Shown here: in pieces, positions 15,762 to 24,129 of the stretch | Layout: each line of letters starts with the position of its first letter | Position numbering within the stretch: position 1 is the stretch's first letter | Source of the DNA: Sphingomonas sp. HITSZ_GF | GTDB lineage: Bacteria > Pseudomonadota > Alphaproteobacteria > Sphingomonadales > Sphingomonadaceae | Direction: 5' to 3' | DNA length: 64,000 nt | NCBI RefSeq assembly: GCF_029543155.1 | Contig: NZ_JARQXA010000002.1 | Location: forward strand, 591,829-655,828 | Position numbers and translations under genes: made by a program | The notes under the pieces: model-generated | Databases searched by the model: none | Seen by the model: only the letters and a program-made list of their open reading frames with translations | Told to the model about the DNA's origin: nothing

Positions 15762-17018
15762 ATGCGATCCATCGTTCCGTCTGCTGCCGTGCTGCGCCAG
15801 AAATATGCGCTCGTCTCGTCGCTGCGTGCCCAGGGCTTCGCGGTCGGCGCGAGCGAAGAGGGCCGTCCCGGCGCGAGCGATCTCTTCCTGGTCGCCGAGG
15901 GCGAAGTGCCTCCGGCCGCCGCGCGCACGCTGATCCTTGGCGACGAAGGCCGCCAGGCGATCGCGTTCGGCGACGGCAACCCCGCCCGCCTTTCCTACAC
16001 CAGCGAGGACGCCGCCGTCGGCGCCGGCTTCGCCACCGCGCTGCTGCGCGGCCCGCACGAGCCGGTCGCCGCCGATCCCGAGAGCCTGGCGCTGCTGGCG
16101 CTGGCCGAGCGCGTCGCCGCGTCGGACATCACCGTGCTGATCAACGGTCCCACCGGCACCGGCAAGGAAGTGCTGGCCCGGGCGATCCACAACAATTCCA
16201 CCCGCCGCGACGGCCCCTTCGTGGCGATCAACTGCGCGGCGCTGCCCGAGACGATGCTCGAGGCGATGCTGTTCGGCCACCAGAAGGGCGCCTTCACCGG
16301 CGCTTCCTCGGGCGGCCAGGGCTTCTTCCGCGCCGCCCATGGCGGCACGCTGCTGCTCGACGAGATCGCCGAGATGCCGCTCGGCCTGCAGGCCAAGCTG
16401 CTCCGCGCGCTCCAGGAGCGCGAAGTGGTGCCGATCGGCGGGACGATGCCGGAGAAGGTCGATGTCCGCGTCGTCGCCTGCGCCAATCGCGATCTCCAGG
16501 CCGAAGTCGCCGCCGGCCGCTTCCGCGCCGATCTCTACTATCGCCTCTCGGTCTTCCCGCTGATGACCAAGGCGCTGGTCGAGCGCCCCGGCGACATCGC
16601 CGCGCTCGCCGCTGCGATGGTCGTTCGCCATGCCGGCGGCCGCGGCGCGATGCCGTGGATCTCGAACGCCGCGCTCGATGCGCTCGCCAGCCATGATTGG
16701 CCCGGCAATGTCCGCGAGCTCGAAAATGTCATCCAGCGCGCGCTGCTGCTCTGCGGCGGCCGCACCATCGATCCCGAGCATCTGATCTTCGACCGGCCGA
16801 CCGCGCCGCGGATCGAGGTCGAGGCGACGGGCACGCTCTCCAACATCGTCCAGATGCACGAGTTCGCCGCGATCCGCGAAGTGCTCGCCGAATGCGGCGG
16901 CAGCCGGATCGAGACCGCCAAGCGCCTGGGCATCTCCGAACGCACGCTCCGCTACCGCCTCGCCAAGGCGCGCGAGCAGGGCGAATCGATCGATAACAAG
17001 GCGAGGGCCTCGGCATGA
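15762..17018 (+). CDS. flbD: Sigma-54-dependent flagellar transcriptional activator FlbD
   Basis: 418 residues. The AAA+ domain has Walker A GPTGTGKE (129-136), the sigma-54 contact loop GAFTGA (176-181) and Walker B LLLDEIAEM (D200/E201). A C-terminal Fis-type helix-turn-helix (IETAKRLGISERTLRYRLA) follows. The N-terminal 100 residues lack the receiver aspartates of NtrC. This fits alphaproteobacterial FlbD, the activator of RpoN-dependent rod, hook and ring genes. It heads the fliE operon with a 4-bp overlap. A CCAGAAGGATGG and CAGGGGG stretch precedes its ATG. Targets likely include the promoters at 6464, 6612, 9036 and 22538. Confidence 0.92.
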   Translation: MRSIVPSAAVLRQKYALVSSLRAQGFAVGASEEGRPGASDLFLVAEGEVPPAAARTLILGDEGRQAIAFGDGNPARLSYTSEDAAVGAGFATALLRGPHEPVAADPESLALLALAERVAASDITVLINGPTGTGKEVLARAIHNNSTRRDGPFVAINCAALPETMLEAMLFGHQKGAFTGASSGGQGFFRAAHGGTLLLDEIAEMPLGLQAKLLRALQEREVVPIGGTMPEKVDVRVVACANRDLQAEVAAGRFRADLYYRLSVFPLMTKALVERPGDIAALAAAMVVRHAGGRGAMPWISNAALDALASHDWPGNVRELENVIQRALLLCGGRTIDPEHLIFDRPTAPRIEVEATGTLSNIVQMHEFAAIREVLAECGGSRIETAKRLGISERTLRYRLAKAREQGESIDNKARASA

Positions 17019-17386
17019 GCGGCATCGACGGCATCGGGGGCGGCGGCGCGATGAGCGTCGACCGCGTCATGGCGCTCCGCGCCCAGATCCTCGAGCGCAA
17101 CAGCGCGCTCGCCAAGGCGAACGACACGCCCGCCGGCGCCGTCGCCGGCACCTCGGGCACCAAGGGCGCGAGCTTCACCGCGTCGATGGAAGACGCCTTC
17201 AAGCAGGTCAACGCCGCCCAGAACCAGGCCGGCGCGCTCTCCGAAGCCTATGAACGCGGCGAGACCGTGGACATCGCCAAGGTGATGCTCGCCCGCCAGC
17301 AGGCGTCGGTCGGCTTCGAGGCGACCCTCCAGGTCCGCAACAAACTCCTGTCCGCCTACAAGGACATCATGAGCATGCCGGTGTAA
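17015..17386 (+). CDS. fliE: Flagellar hook-basal body protein FliE
   Basis: 123 residues. The C-terminal half (VDIAKVMLARQQASVGFEAT, then LQVRNKLLSAYKDIMSMPV) is the conserved FliE region. FliE joins the MS ring to the rod and is exported early. ATGA overlap with flbD and a 3-bp gap to fliF make it part of one transcript. Confidence 0.95.
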   Translation: MSGIDGIGGGGAMSVDRVMALRAQILERNSALAKANDTPAGAVAGTSGTKGASFTASMEDAFKQVNAAQNQAGALSEAYERGETVDIAKVMLARQQASVGFEATLQVRNKLLSAYKDIMSMPV

Positions 17387-17389
17387 TCC

Positions 17390-19081
17390 ATGAGCAACGC
17401 CCTCACCCCCACCGATGCACCTGCCCTGCCCGCCGCCGCGGGCCGCCTTGGTGCGCCGCTCGCCCAGATGCGCGGCATTCTCGCCCAGCCCGCGGTGAAG
17501 CGCGCGATGCCGCTGATCTTCCTGATCGGCCTGGTCGCCGCCGGCTTCCTCGCCTGGTCGCTGGTCTCGACTCCGCCGCAGCGGATCCTGTTCGCCAACG
17601 TGACCGATGCCGACAAGGCGGCGATCACCTCGGCGCTCGAAGGCGCCAGCATCAAGTCGAGCATCGACGGCTCGGGCTCGATCACCGTCGCCGAGGATGA
17701 TTTCCACAAGGCGCGGATGCTGCTCGCCAGCCAGAACCTGCCCAAGGCGGCGCCCGGCGGCTACCAGATCCTCGACCAGCTGCCGATGGGCGTCAGCCGC
17801 GCGGTCGAAGGCGAGCGTCTGCGCCAGGCGCGCGAGACCGAGCTTGCCCGCTCGATCGAGGAGATCGATTCGGTGGCCGAGGCCCGCGTCCATCTCGCCA
17901 CGCCCGAAGCCAGCGTCTTCGTCCGCGACAAGACCGCGCCCACCGCTTCGGTGGTGCTCAAGCTCCAGCCCGGCCGCGCGCTGGGCGACGCGCAGACCCG
18001 CGCGATCGTCAACCTGGTCGCCTCGTCGGTGCCGGGCATGACGCCTGAGAACGTCACCATCGTCGACCAGATGGGTGCGCTGCTCTCGAAGAAGGGCAAT
18101 GACGCCAATTCGGCGAGCGATGCCCGCATCGACTATCAGCGCCGCATCGAGGACAAGTATCGCGAGCAGCTCGTCCAGCTGCTCACCCCGCTCGTCGGCG
18201 CCGGCAATTTCACGGCCGAGGTCCAGGCGGACGTCGATCTCGACGAGAGCCAGGCAACGCGCGAAAGCTATGACAAGGAAGGCGCGGTCCTCTCCGCCGA
18301 ACAGGGCGCATGGACCGGCAGCAAGGACGGCCAGGCGCCCGGCGGCATCCCCGGCGCGCTGTCGAACACGCCGCCCCCGGCGAGCGTCGTCACCGCGCCC
18401 AACGCCCAGCCCACCCCCGGTGCGGCGCCCGCCGCCGGCGCCACGGTCGCCGGTGCCAGCCAGGCTTCGCCGCAGAAGCAGAGCGACAGCTTCACCCGCA
18501 CCTATGAGACCGGCAAGCAGGTCTCGGTCACCCGCCAGGCGCCGGGCAGCATCAAGCGGCTCTCCGTCGCGGTGCTGCTGCGCGAGGAATCGGGCAAGCC
18601 GCGCTCGACCGTGGAGATCCAGCAGATCACCCAGCTCGTCCAGGCCGCGGTCGGCTATAATCAGGGCCGTGCCGATCAGGTCACCGTGATCAGCCGCAAG
18701 TTCAACGCCGCTGCCGATGCCGCCGACAAGGGCCCGGCCTGGTACGAGGCCGAATGGGTGCCGCTCGCCGCGCGCAATGCGACGGCGCTCGTCATCGCGC
18801 TGCTCGTACTGTTCCTCGGCGTCCGCCCGCTCACCAAGGCGCTGCTCAAGAAGCGCGAGGAGCCGGCCGCCGGTGCCGGCAACCGTCCGGCGCTCGCGAT
18901 GAGCGGTGCGGCCGGCGAGGACGGCGTCGCACCCGGCGCCGCCCCGGTCTCGATCGAGATGCTCGATCATGCCGGCAACAGCTATGACGAGCGTGTCGGC
19001 CTGGTCCGCGGCTTCACTCGCGACAATCCGGCGCGCGCCGCACTGGCCGTGCGCGACATGATCAAGGCAGACGCGCAATGA
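17390..19081 (+). CDS. fliF: Flagellar MS-ring protein FliF
   Basis: 563 residues, usual length. The first membrane helix is near residues 40-58 (PLIFLIGLVAAGFLAWSLV) and the second near 463-482 (ATALVIALLVLFLGVRPL). Between them is the large periplasmic ring-building region with the motif ARVHLATPEASVFVRDK. The C-terminal tail after helix 2 ends in a helix predicted to bind FliG (VGLVRGFTRDNPARAALAVR). FliF forms the inner-membrane ring on which the motor and export gate assemble. ATGA overlap with fliG. Confidence 0.97.
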   Translation: MSNALTPTDAPALPAAAGRLGAPLAQMRGILAQPAVKRAMPLIFLIGLVAAGFLAWSLVSTPPQRILFANVTDADKAAITSALEGASIKSSIDGSGSITVAEDDFHKARMLLASQNLPKAAPGGYQILDQLPMGVSRAVEGERLRQARETELARSIEEIDSVAEARVHLATPEASVFVRDKTAPTASVVLKLQPGRALGDAQTRAIVNLVASSVPGMTPENVTIVDQMGALLSKKGNDANSASDARIDYQRRIEDKYREQLVQLLTPLVGAGNFTAEVQADVDLDESQATRESYDKEGAVLSAEQGAWTGSKDGQAPGGIPGALSNTPPPASVVTAPNAQPTPGAAPAAGATVAGASQASPQKQSDSFTRTYETGKQVSVTRQAPGSIKRLSVAVLLREESGKPRSTVEIQQITQLVQAAVGYNQGRADQVTVISRKFNAAADAADKGPAWYEAEWVPLAARNATALVIALLVLFLGVRPLTKALLKKREEPAAGAGNRPALAMSGAAGEDGVAPGAAPVSIEMLDHAGNSYDERVGLVRGFTRDNPARAALAVRDMIKADAQ

Positions 19082-20094
19082 ACGCCATCCGCAGCTTCAA
19101 CGGCGTCGAGCGCGCCGCGGTCCTGATGATGCTGGTCGGCGAGGAGGAGGCCGCGGCCATCCTCCAGAAGCTCGATCCGGAAGAGGTCCGCTCGCTCGGC
19201 AAGGCGATGTTCAACGTCGCCGATGTCAGCGAGGCCGAGGTCGAGATCGTCCTCGACGATTTCGTCTTCAAGGCGCGCGAGCGCACCGGCGTCACCTTCG
19301 ATCCGGCGCCGAAGATCGAGAGCATCATGAACAAGGCGCTCGGCCCCGAGCGTGCCTCGGGCGTGCTCGCCCGGGTGATGCCGGCCAGCCAGGCCGCCTC
19401 GATCGAGTGGCTCGACTGGTTCGAGCCCGAGGAGATCGCCGGGATGATCGAGGCGGAGCATCCGCAGATCGCCGCGGTGCTGCTCGCCAATCTCGATCCC
19501 GACATTGCCGCCAAGGTGTTCGAGCACCTGCCCGAGGCCGCGCAGCCGCAGATCCTGCGGCGCATCGCCAAGCTCGGCCCGATCCCGCCCGAGGCGATCG
19601 AGACGCTGAAGACGATGCTCCAGGGCCGGGCCGGCGCGGGTGCGAAGAAGTCGAGCGGCGGGCTCCAGCTCGGCGGCACGCGCGAAGCGGCGAAGATCCT
19701 GTCGGGCGCCCGCAAGGTCACCGAGCAGCGCGTCATGCCCAAGCTCGCCAAGATCGACCGCGACGTTGCGCGCGCGATCGAGGAAGCGATGTTCGTCTTC
19801 GACAATCTGCTCGAGCTCGACGACAAGAACCTGTCGACGCTCATCCGCAACGTCGACACCACGATCCTGGTCAAGTCGCTCAAGGGCGTCGAGGAAGACG
19901 TCCGGACCCGCTTCCTGGGCTGCATGTCGAGCCGCGCAGCCGACGGCATCCGGGACGAGATCGAATCGCTCGGCCCGATGAAGATGGCGGACGTGCTCGA
20001 GGCGCAGAAGGGCATGATCGCGATCGCGCGCGGCCTGGTGAAGGACGGCACGATCCAGATGCCGTCGAAGGGCGGAGACGACGACTATGTCTGA
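19078..20094 (+). CDS. fliG: Flagellar motor switch protein FliG
   Basis: 338 residues, usual length. The N-terminal FliF-binding domain, the middle EHPQIAAVLLANLDPDIAAK armadillo domain and the C-terminal torque domain are all present; the last carries the charged helix NVDTTILVKSLKGVEEDVRT then RFLGCMSSRAADGIRDEIE. FliG contacts the MotA stator ring and sets rotation sense with FliM and FliN. It overlaps fliF by 4 bp and fliH by 8 bp. Confidence 0.97.
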   Translation: MNAIRSFNGVERAAVLMMLVGEEEAAAILQKLDPEEVRSLGKAMFNVADVSEAEVEIVLDDFVFKARERTGVTFDPAPKIESIMNKALGPERASGVLARVMPASQAASIEWLDWFEPEEIAGMIEAEHPQIAAVLLANLDPDIAAKVFEHLPEAAQPQILRRIAKLGPIPPEAIETLKTMLQGRAGAGAKKSSGGLQLGGTREAAKILSGARKVTEQRVMPKLAKIDRDVARAIEEAMFVFDNLLELDDKNLSTLIRNVDTTILVKSLKGVEEDVRTRFLGCMSSRAADGIRDEIESLGPMKMADVLEAQKGMIAIARGLVKDGTIQMPSKGGDDDYV

Positions 20095-20815
20095 TTTCGC
20101 GCCGGGCTTTGCCGGGCGGATCAGCGCGGCCGAACATGTCCTTGCCCGCGCCTTTGGCGAGACTGCCGGCTTCGCACCTTCGGAAGTCGAGCGGATCGGC
20201 CGCCGGTTCGAGGAGAAGCCGGCACAGCCGCGCCACTTCACGCCGGCCAATCCCGATGCCAACCCGACCGAGGGCTGGGATCCCTTCGCTGCCGATGCGC
20301 AGCATGCGCACGAGCACGGCCCGTTCGTCGATCCGATCGCGGCGGCGCACGAGGCGGGTTTCGCCGAGGGCCATGCCGCGGCCGTGGTCGAGATCGAAGC
20401 GGCGCAGGCCCGCGAGAACGCATTGCTCGATCAGGTCTCGACGGCGCTCGCCACCGGCGCGCATTTCGATCGCGAGCGGATGGCCGGCCAGCTGCGCCAG
20501 ACCGTGCTGCATCTCGTCACCCGCATGGTCGGCGAAGTCGGCGTCGCGCCCGATATTCTCGCAGCCCGGATCAATGCCGCGGTCGACCTGCTCGCCGACA
20601 GCGCCGAATCGGCGCTGCTCCGCCTGCATCCCGACGATGTGCCCTTCATCCAGGGCAAGCTTCCCGCCACCGTCTTCCCGGTCGGCGATCCGCATCTGGC
20701 GCGTGGCGCCTTCGTGATCGAAAGCGCCTCGACGATCGTCGAGGACGGCCCCGATCTGTGGCTTGAGCAGCTCGCCCAGGCGATCGACCGCGTGCCGATC
20801 CCGCCCGCATGCTGA
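20087..20815 (+). CDS. fliH: Flagellar export ATPase regulator FliH
   Basis: 242 residues. The N-terminal part is charged and low in complexity. The middle AAAHEAGFAEGHAAAVVEIE segment is the G-x-x-x-G/A repeat helix typical of FliH. The C-terminal domain (SALLRLHPDDVPFIQG) matches the V-ATPase E-subunit-like fold. FliH holds FliI at the C ring. It overlaps both fliG and fliI. Confidence 0.88.
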   Translation: MSDFAPGFAGRISAAEHVLARAFGETAGFAPSEVERIGRRFEEKPAQPRHFTPANPDANPTEGWDPFAADAQHAHEHGPFVDPIAAAHEAGFAEGHAAAVVEIEAAQARENALLDQVSTALATGAHFDRERMAGQLRQTVLHLVTRMVGEVGVAPDILAARINAAVDLLADSAESALLRLHPDDVPFIQGKLPATVFPVGDPHLARGAFVIESASTIVEDGPDLWLEQLAQAIDRVPIPPAC

Positions 20816-22137
20816 ACCTCTTTCCCGAAACCTATCTGGAGGGCCTGGGCGTCGGCGATTTCGTCGCCAGGCCGCTGATCTCCGGCCGCCTGTCTTCCTA
20901 TGACGGGCTGCTGATGGAGGCGATCGGCCTGCAGCTTCCGGTCGGCACGGTCTGCGCGATCGGCGATGGCGACAGCCGGGTCGAGGCCGAAGTGATCGGC
21001 TTCCGCTCGGGCAAGACGTTGCTGATGAACCTGGGTGGCCCCGCTGCCCTGCTCCCCAACGCGCCCGTCCGCCCGATCGGCCCTCCCGGAGAGGCCGAGG
21101 TGGGCGCGGCGATGCTCGGCCGGGTGGTCGATGGCTCGGGCAAGCCGATCGACGGCCTCGGCCCGATCCGCGGCGCCGGCAAATGGCCGCTCGCCGGCAA
21201 GCTTCAGTCGCCGCTCGACCGCGGCCGCGTGCTCGAGCCGCTTGATGTCGGGGTGCGCGCGATCAACGGGCTGCTCACCATCGGCCAGGGGCAGCGCGTC
21301 GGCATCATGGCCGGCTCGGGCGTCGGCAAGTCGGTGCTGCTCGGCATGATGGTCCGTGCGGCGCAGGCGGACGTGATCGTCATCGGCCTGATCGGCGAGC
21401 GTTCGCGCGAAGTCGCCGATTTCCTCGAGACCAAGGTGGCCGGCGAGGCGCGTGCGCGCTCGGTGGTCGTCGCGGTGCCCGCCAATCATTCGCCGGTGCT
21501 GCGCATCCGCGGCGCGCTGCGCGCCACCGCCATTGCCGAGGCATTCCGCGACGAGGGCAAGAAGGTCCTCCTCATCATGGATTCGCTCACCCGTGTCGCC
21601 CATGCCGGGCGCGAGATCGGGCTGGCGCTGGGCGAGCCGGCTTCGGCGCGCGGATATCCGCCTTCGGCCATTGCGATGCTGCCCAGCCTCATCGAGCGCG
21701 CGGGCACCGATGTGCACACCGGCGGCTCGATCACGGCGATCTACACCGTGCTGGCCGATGGCGACGACGGCAATGATCCGGTGGTCGATTCGGCCCGCTC
21801 GATCCTCGACGGGCATATCGTGCTGAGCCGGGCGCTTGCCGAGCGCGGCGTCTATCCCGCGATCGACCTCGGCCCGTCGGTCAGCCGCGTGATGACCGAT
21901 ATCGTCGGCAAGGATCATGTCGGTGCCGCGCGCGTGCTGCGCCGCCACCTCGCGACCTATGAGGAAAATCGGGACCTGGTGCTGATGGGCGCCTATCGCG
22001 CCGGCGCCGATCCGGAGATCGATGCGGCGATCGCCTGCCATCCCGCGGTGATGGAATATATCCGCCAGGCGTCCGACGAGATCGTGACCCTGCCCGACGC
22101 GGTGACCGAGCTGGTCGGCGTGTTCGGTCATGGCTAG
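20809..22137 (+). CDS. fliI: Flagellum-specific ATP synthase FliI
   Basis: 442 residues. The F1-beta-like core has Walker A GSGVGKS (about residues 168-174), IGLIGERSREVADFLE, Walker B KVLLIMDSLTRVAHAGREI and the PPSAIAMLPSLIERAGT segment. FliI powers chaperone release and unfolding of export substrates. The genes fliH, fliI and fliJ overlap one another, matching their joint complex. Confidence 0.97.
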   Translation: MLNLFPETYLEGLGVGDFVARPLISGRLSSYDGLLMEAIGLQLPVGTVCAIGDGDSRVEAEVIGFRSGKTLLMNLGGPAALLPNAPVRPIGPPGEAEVGAAMLGRVVDGSGKPIDGLGPIRGAGKWPLAGKLQSPLDRGRVLEPLDVGVRAINGLLTIGQGQRVGIMAGSGVGKSVLLGMMVRAAQADVIVIGLIGERSREVADFLETKVAGEARARSVVVAVPANHSPVLRIRGALRATAIAEAFRDEGKKVLLIMDSLTRVAHAGREIGLALGEPASARGYPPSAIAMLPSLIERAGTDVHTGGSITAIYTVLADGDDGNDPVVDSARSILDGHIVLSRALAERGVYPAIDLGPSVSRVMTDIVGKDHVGAARVLRRHLATYEENRDLVLMGAYRAGADPEIDAAIACHPAVMEYIRQASDEIVTLPDAVTELVGVFGHG

Positions 22138-22555
22138 GTCGGTAAAGAAGCTCGACCGGCTTTTGCGCGTCCGCACGCTCCAGCTCGATCTGGTGCGCGC
22201 CGACGAAGTCCGTGCCGTCGCCAAGGTCGACCAGGAATCGAAGCTGCGCGATCGTATCGCCAATCTCGCGGCGAACGTGGCACCGGCGCCCAGCGCTTCC
22301 GAATCGGCGTCGAGCCTCGCCGCCGCCGCGCATTTCCGCGATCGGCTGCACCAGTCCGCCTTTGCCGCCGATAAGCGCGTGGAAAATGCCGAGCAGAGCC
22401 TCGAGATCGCCCGCGCCGCCACGCGCGAGGCACGGCGCGACCAGAATGCGATCGAGAAGCTGATCACCCGTGCCGAGGCCGATGCTGCGCTCAAGGCGCT
22501 GCGCGAACTGGAGGAGCTTCCTCCCATGGGTAAAAACCGGCACGATATTTGCTGA
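22130..22555 (+). CDS. fliJ: Flagellar export protein FliJ
   Basis: 141 residues, almost wholly helical (coiled coil of LDRLLRVRTLQLDLVRADEV and ARAATREARRDQNAIEKLIT), as expected for the FliJ stalk that inserts in the FliI hexamer. FliJ sequences vary, so the call rests on length, coiled-coil nature and position after fliI. Its last codons contain a sigma-54 promoter for fliK. Confidence 0.85.
   Translation: MARSVKKLDRLLRVRTLQLDLVRADEVRAVAKVDQESKLRDRIANLAANVAPAPSASESASSLAAAAHFRDRLHQSAFAADKRVENAEQSLEIARAATREARRDQNAIEKLITRAEADAALKALRELEELPPMGKNRHDIC
22538..22553 (+). promoter_or_regulatory. Sigma-54 promoter of fliK inside the fliJ 3' end
   Basis: CGGCAC-gatat-TTGCT has the GG-N10-GC spacing and differs from consensus only at the first base. 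The predicted start is about 22564, inside the left arm of a hairpin at 22559-22582. Confidence 0.78.
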
Positions 22556-22558
22556 GTA

Positions 22559-22582
22559 CCCCGTGAACCACGTTTCACGGGG
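22559..22582 (+). promoter_or_regulatory. Hairpin covering the fliK ribosome-binding site
   Basis: CCCCGTGAA (22559-22567) pairs perfectly with TTCACGGGG (22574-22582) across a 6-nt loop. The right arm's GGGG is the only ribosome-binding site in front of the TTG start of fliK at 22585. A readthrough transcript from fliJ would mask it. A transcript from the sigma-54 start near 22564 would lack most of the left arm. Confidence 0.55.
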
Positions 22583-22584
22583 AC

Positions 22585-24111
22585 TTGAACTTGATCCAGC
22601 TTGCCACCGCGCTTCCTGCAATTTCCGTAGGGCCCGTAAAGCCGAACGCCGCGATTTCCGCGGATGTGAGCGGCTTTGCGCTGGCTCTGGGAGCGCTGAT
22701 GCCCAAGATCGCCGCGCCCGTGACGGGCCTGCCGGGCAAGGCGGGCGACGCTGCGGTGCCTTTGCCGGAGGGGCAGGATCTTGCCGAGGGCGGCAAGGAT
22801 TTGCCGGATGCCGTGCTCGGCCTCGAGGGCAAGGGCGAGGAGGAGCCGGGCGCCGATACCGATAGCGCCGAGGACGATGCGAGCGCCGAAGAAGCGCCGG
22901 CGCCGCCCTACGCCTGGTTCGCGATCGCCCCGCCGCCTGCGGCACAGCCCGAGACGAAGGCCGAGACCGGAGTCGCGGTGACCGTCGAGGCCGGCGGCAA
23001 GCGCGCGCGCCGCGAGATTCAGCTGCCCGAGGCGCCGATTACCGAAACGAGCGAGCCCGCCACAGGCGATGCCAAGGCGAAAGCGCCCGGTGCCGGGCCG
23101 GCCGCAGCCGCCACGTCCCCGGTGCCGGCGCCGGTCGTGCCGGAGGCCAAGCCGCAATCCGCGGTCCGGCGCGGCGACGTCCAGCGCCAGCCCAAGACCG
23201 ATGCCGCAGCGGCGGCTATGGTGCCTGCAGCCCGACCGGCTCCGAGCGTGCCTGACGAGGTGCCGGTTGACGAATCCGCGGCCGCCGTCGCCGCCACCCC
23301 TGCCGATACCGGCGATACGACTGCCAAAGCGGCTTCGCGGCCCGTCCTTGCCCAGGCGCCGCGCGAGCTGCGCCAGGCGGCCGCCGAGGCCCCCGTCGTC
23401 CGCATCACGCTCGACAGGCCGGTCGCGCCGCAGAATGTGTCGATTGCCGACGTGACCCGGAGCCAGCGCCAGCTTGCTGCCGCTGCATCGCAACCGGTGG
23501 CCGAGCAGGCTGCCGTTCTCGACGCGCCCCAGCCGCGCGCCGTCACGAGCCAGGCAGGCGATCCGCAGGTCGATCTCTCGACGGTCGCGGCGCCTGCCAC
23601 CGGCACGCAGACCGCCGCTGCGGTCACTGCCACCGGCCAGGGACAGGACGCCGTGCTCGATACGCGCCACCAGCAATGGACGGCGAAGATGATCGACAAG
23701 ATGGAGGCGCTGCAGGAGGGCGGGCCGGTTCGCGAGACGCGGCTCAGCCTGATGCCGGAGGGCTTGGGCAAGGTCGATATCGCGATCCGTCAGGACGATG
23801 CCGGCAGCCTCCATGTCGAATTCAACACCGATACCCAGGCCGCGCGCCAGCTGATCGCCGACGCGCAGCCCAAGCTCGCCGAGATTGCGCAGGAACGCGG
23901 CATCCGGCTGGGCTCGACCAGCGTCGAATCGAACCTGGCCGGCAACAATGGCGGGGCCAATGGCGGCACCGGTGCCGGCTCGAACGCCAATTCGCAGACG
24001 AACCAGGGCCAGCGCGGCGACGCCCAGCCCCAGCGCAACCAGCCTTCGGCGCCGCCCAGCGCACGCCGCGAGGCGCAGACTTCCACCCAGGATGACGAAC
24101 GGATCGCCTGA
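22585..24111 (+). CDS. fliK: Flagellar hook-length control protein FliK
   Basis: 508 residues from a TTG start (MNLIQLATALPAISVGP); no ATG fits as well, and CGGGGAC lies just upstream. The long middle is Pro/Ala-rich and low complexity, as in FliK rulers. The C-terminal substrate-switch domain is conserved: RETRLSLMPEGLGKVDIAIR then LHVEFNTDTQAARQLIADAQ. FliK measures the hook and switches export from hook to filament proteins. The tail is rich in N, G and Q. Confidence 0.87.
   Translation: MNLIQLATALPAISVGPVKPNAAISADVSGFALALGALMPKIAAPVTGLPGKAGDAAVPLPEGQDLAEGGKDLPDAVLGLEGKGEEEPGADTDSAEDDASAEEAPAPPYAWFAIAPPPAAQPETKAETGVAVTVEAGGKRARREIQLPEAPITETSEPATGDAKAKAPGAGPAAAATSPVPAPVVPEAKPQSAVRRGDVQRQPKTDAAAAAMVPAARPAPSVPDEVPVDESAAAVAATPADTGDTTAKAASRPVLAQAPRELRQAAAEAPVVRITLDRPVAPQNVSIADVTRSQRQLAAAASQPVAEQAAVLDAPQPRAVTSQAGDPQVDLSTVAAPATGTQTAAAVTATGQGQDAVLDTRHQQWTAKMIDKMEALQEGGPVRETRLSLMPEGLGKVDIAIRQDDAGSLHVEFNTDTQAARQLIADAQPKLAEIAQERGIRLGSTSVESNLAGNNGGANGGTGAGSNANSQTNQGQRGDAQPQRNQPSAPPSARREAQTSTQDDERIA
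22772..22806. promoter_or_regulatory. Tandem palindromes inside fliK, candidate FlbD enhancer
   Basis: GGCAGGATCTTGCC (22772-22785) and CGGCAAGGATTTGCCG (22791-22806) lie close together about 220-240 bp downstream of the fliK sigma-54 promoter. The second differs by one base from the palindrome between flgB and motA. Downstream enhancers are known for Caulobacter FlbD targets, which supports the reading. Confidence 0.5.
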
Positions 24112-24129
24112 GATCCCCGGAGATAGATG

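Noticed and set aside
16952..19078. A 708-codon open frame antisense to fliE and fliF
   Set aside because: Fully covered by fliE and fliF and without domain features.
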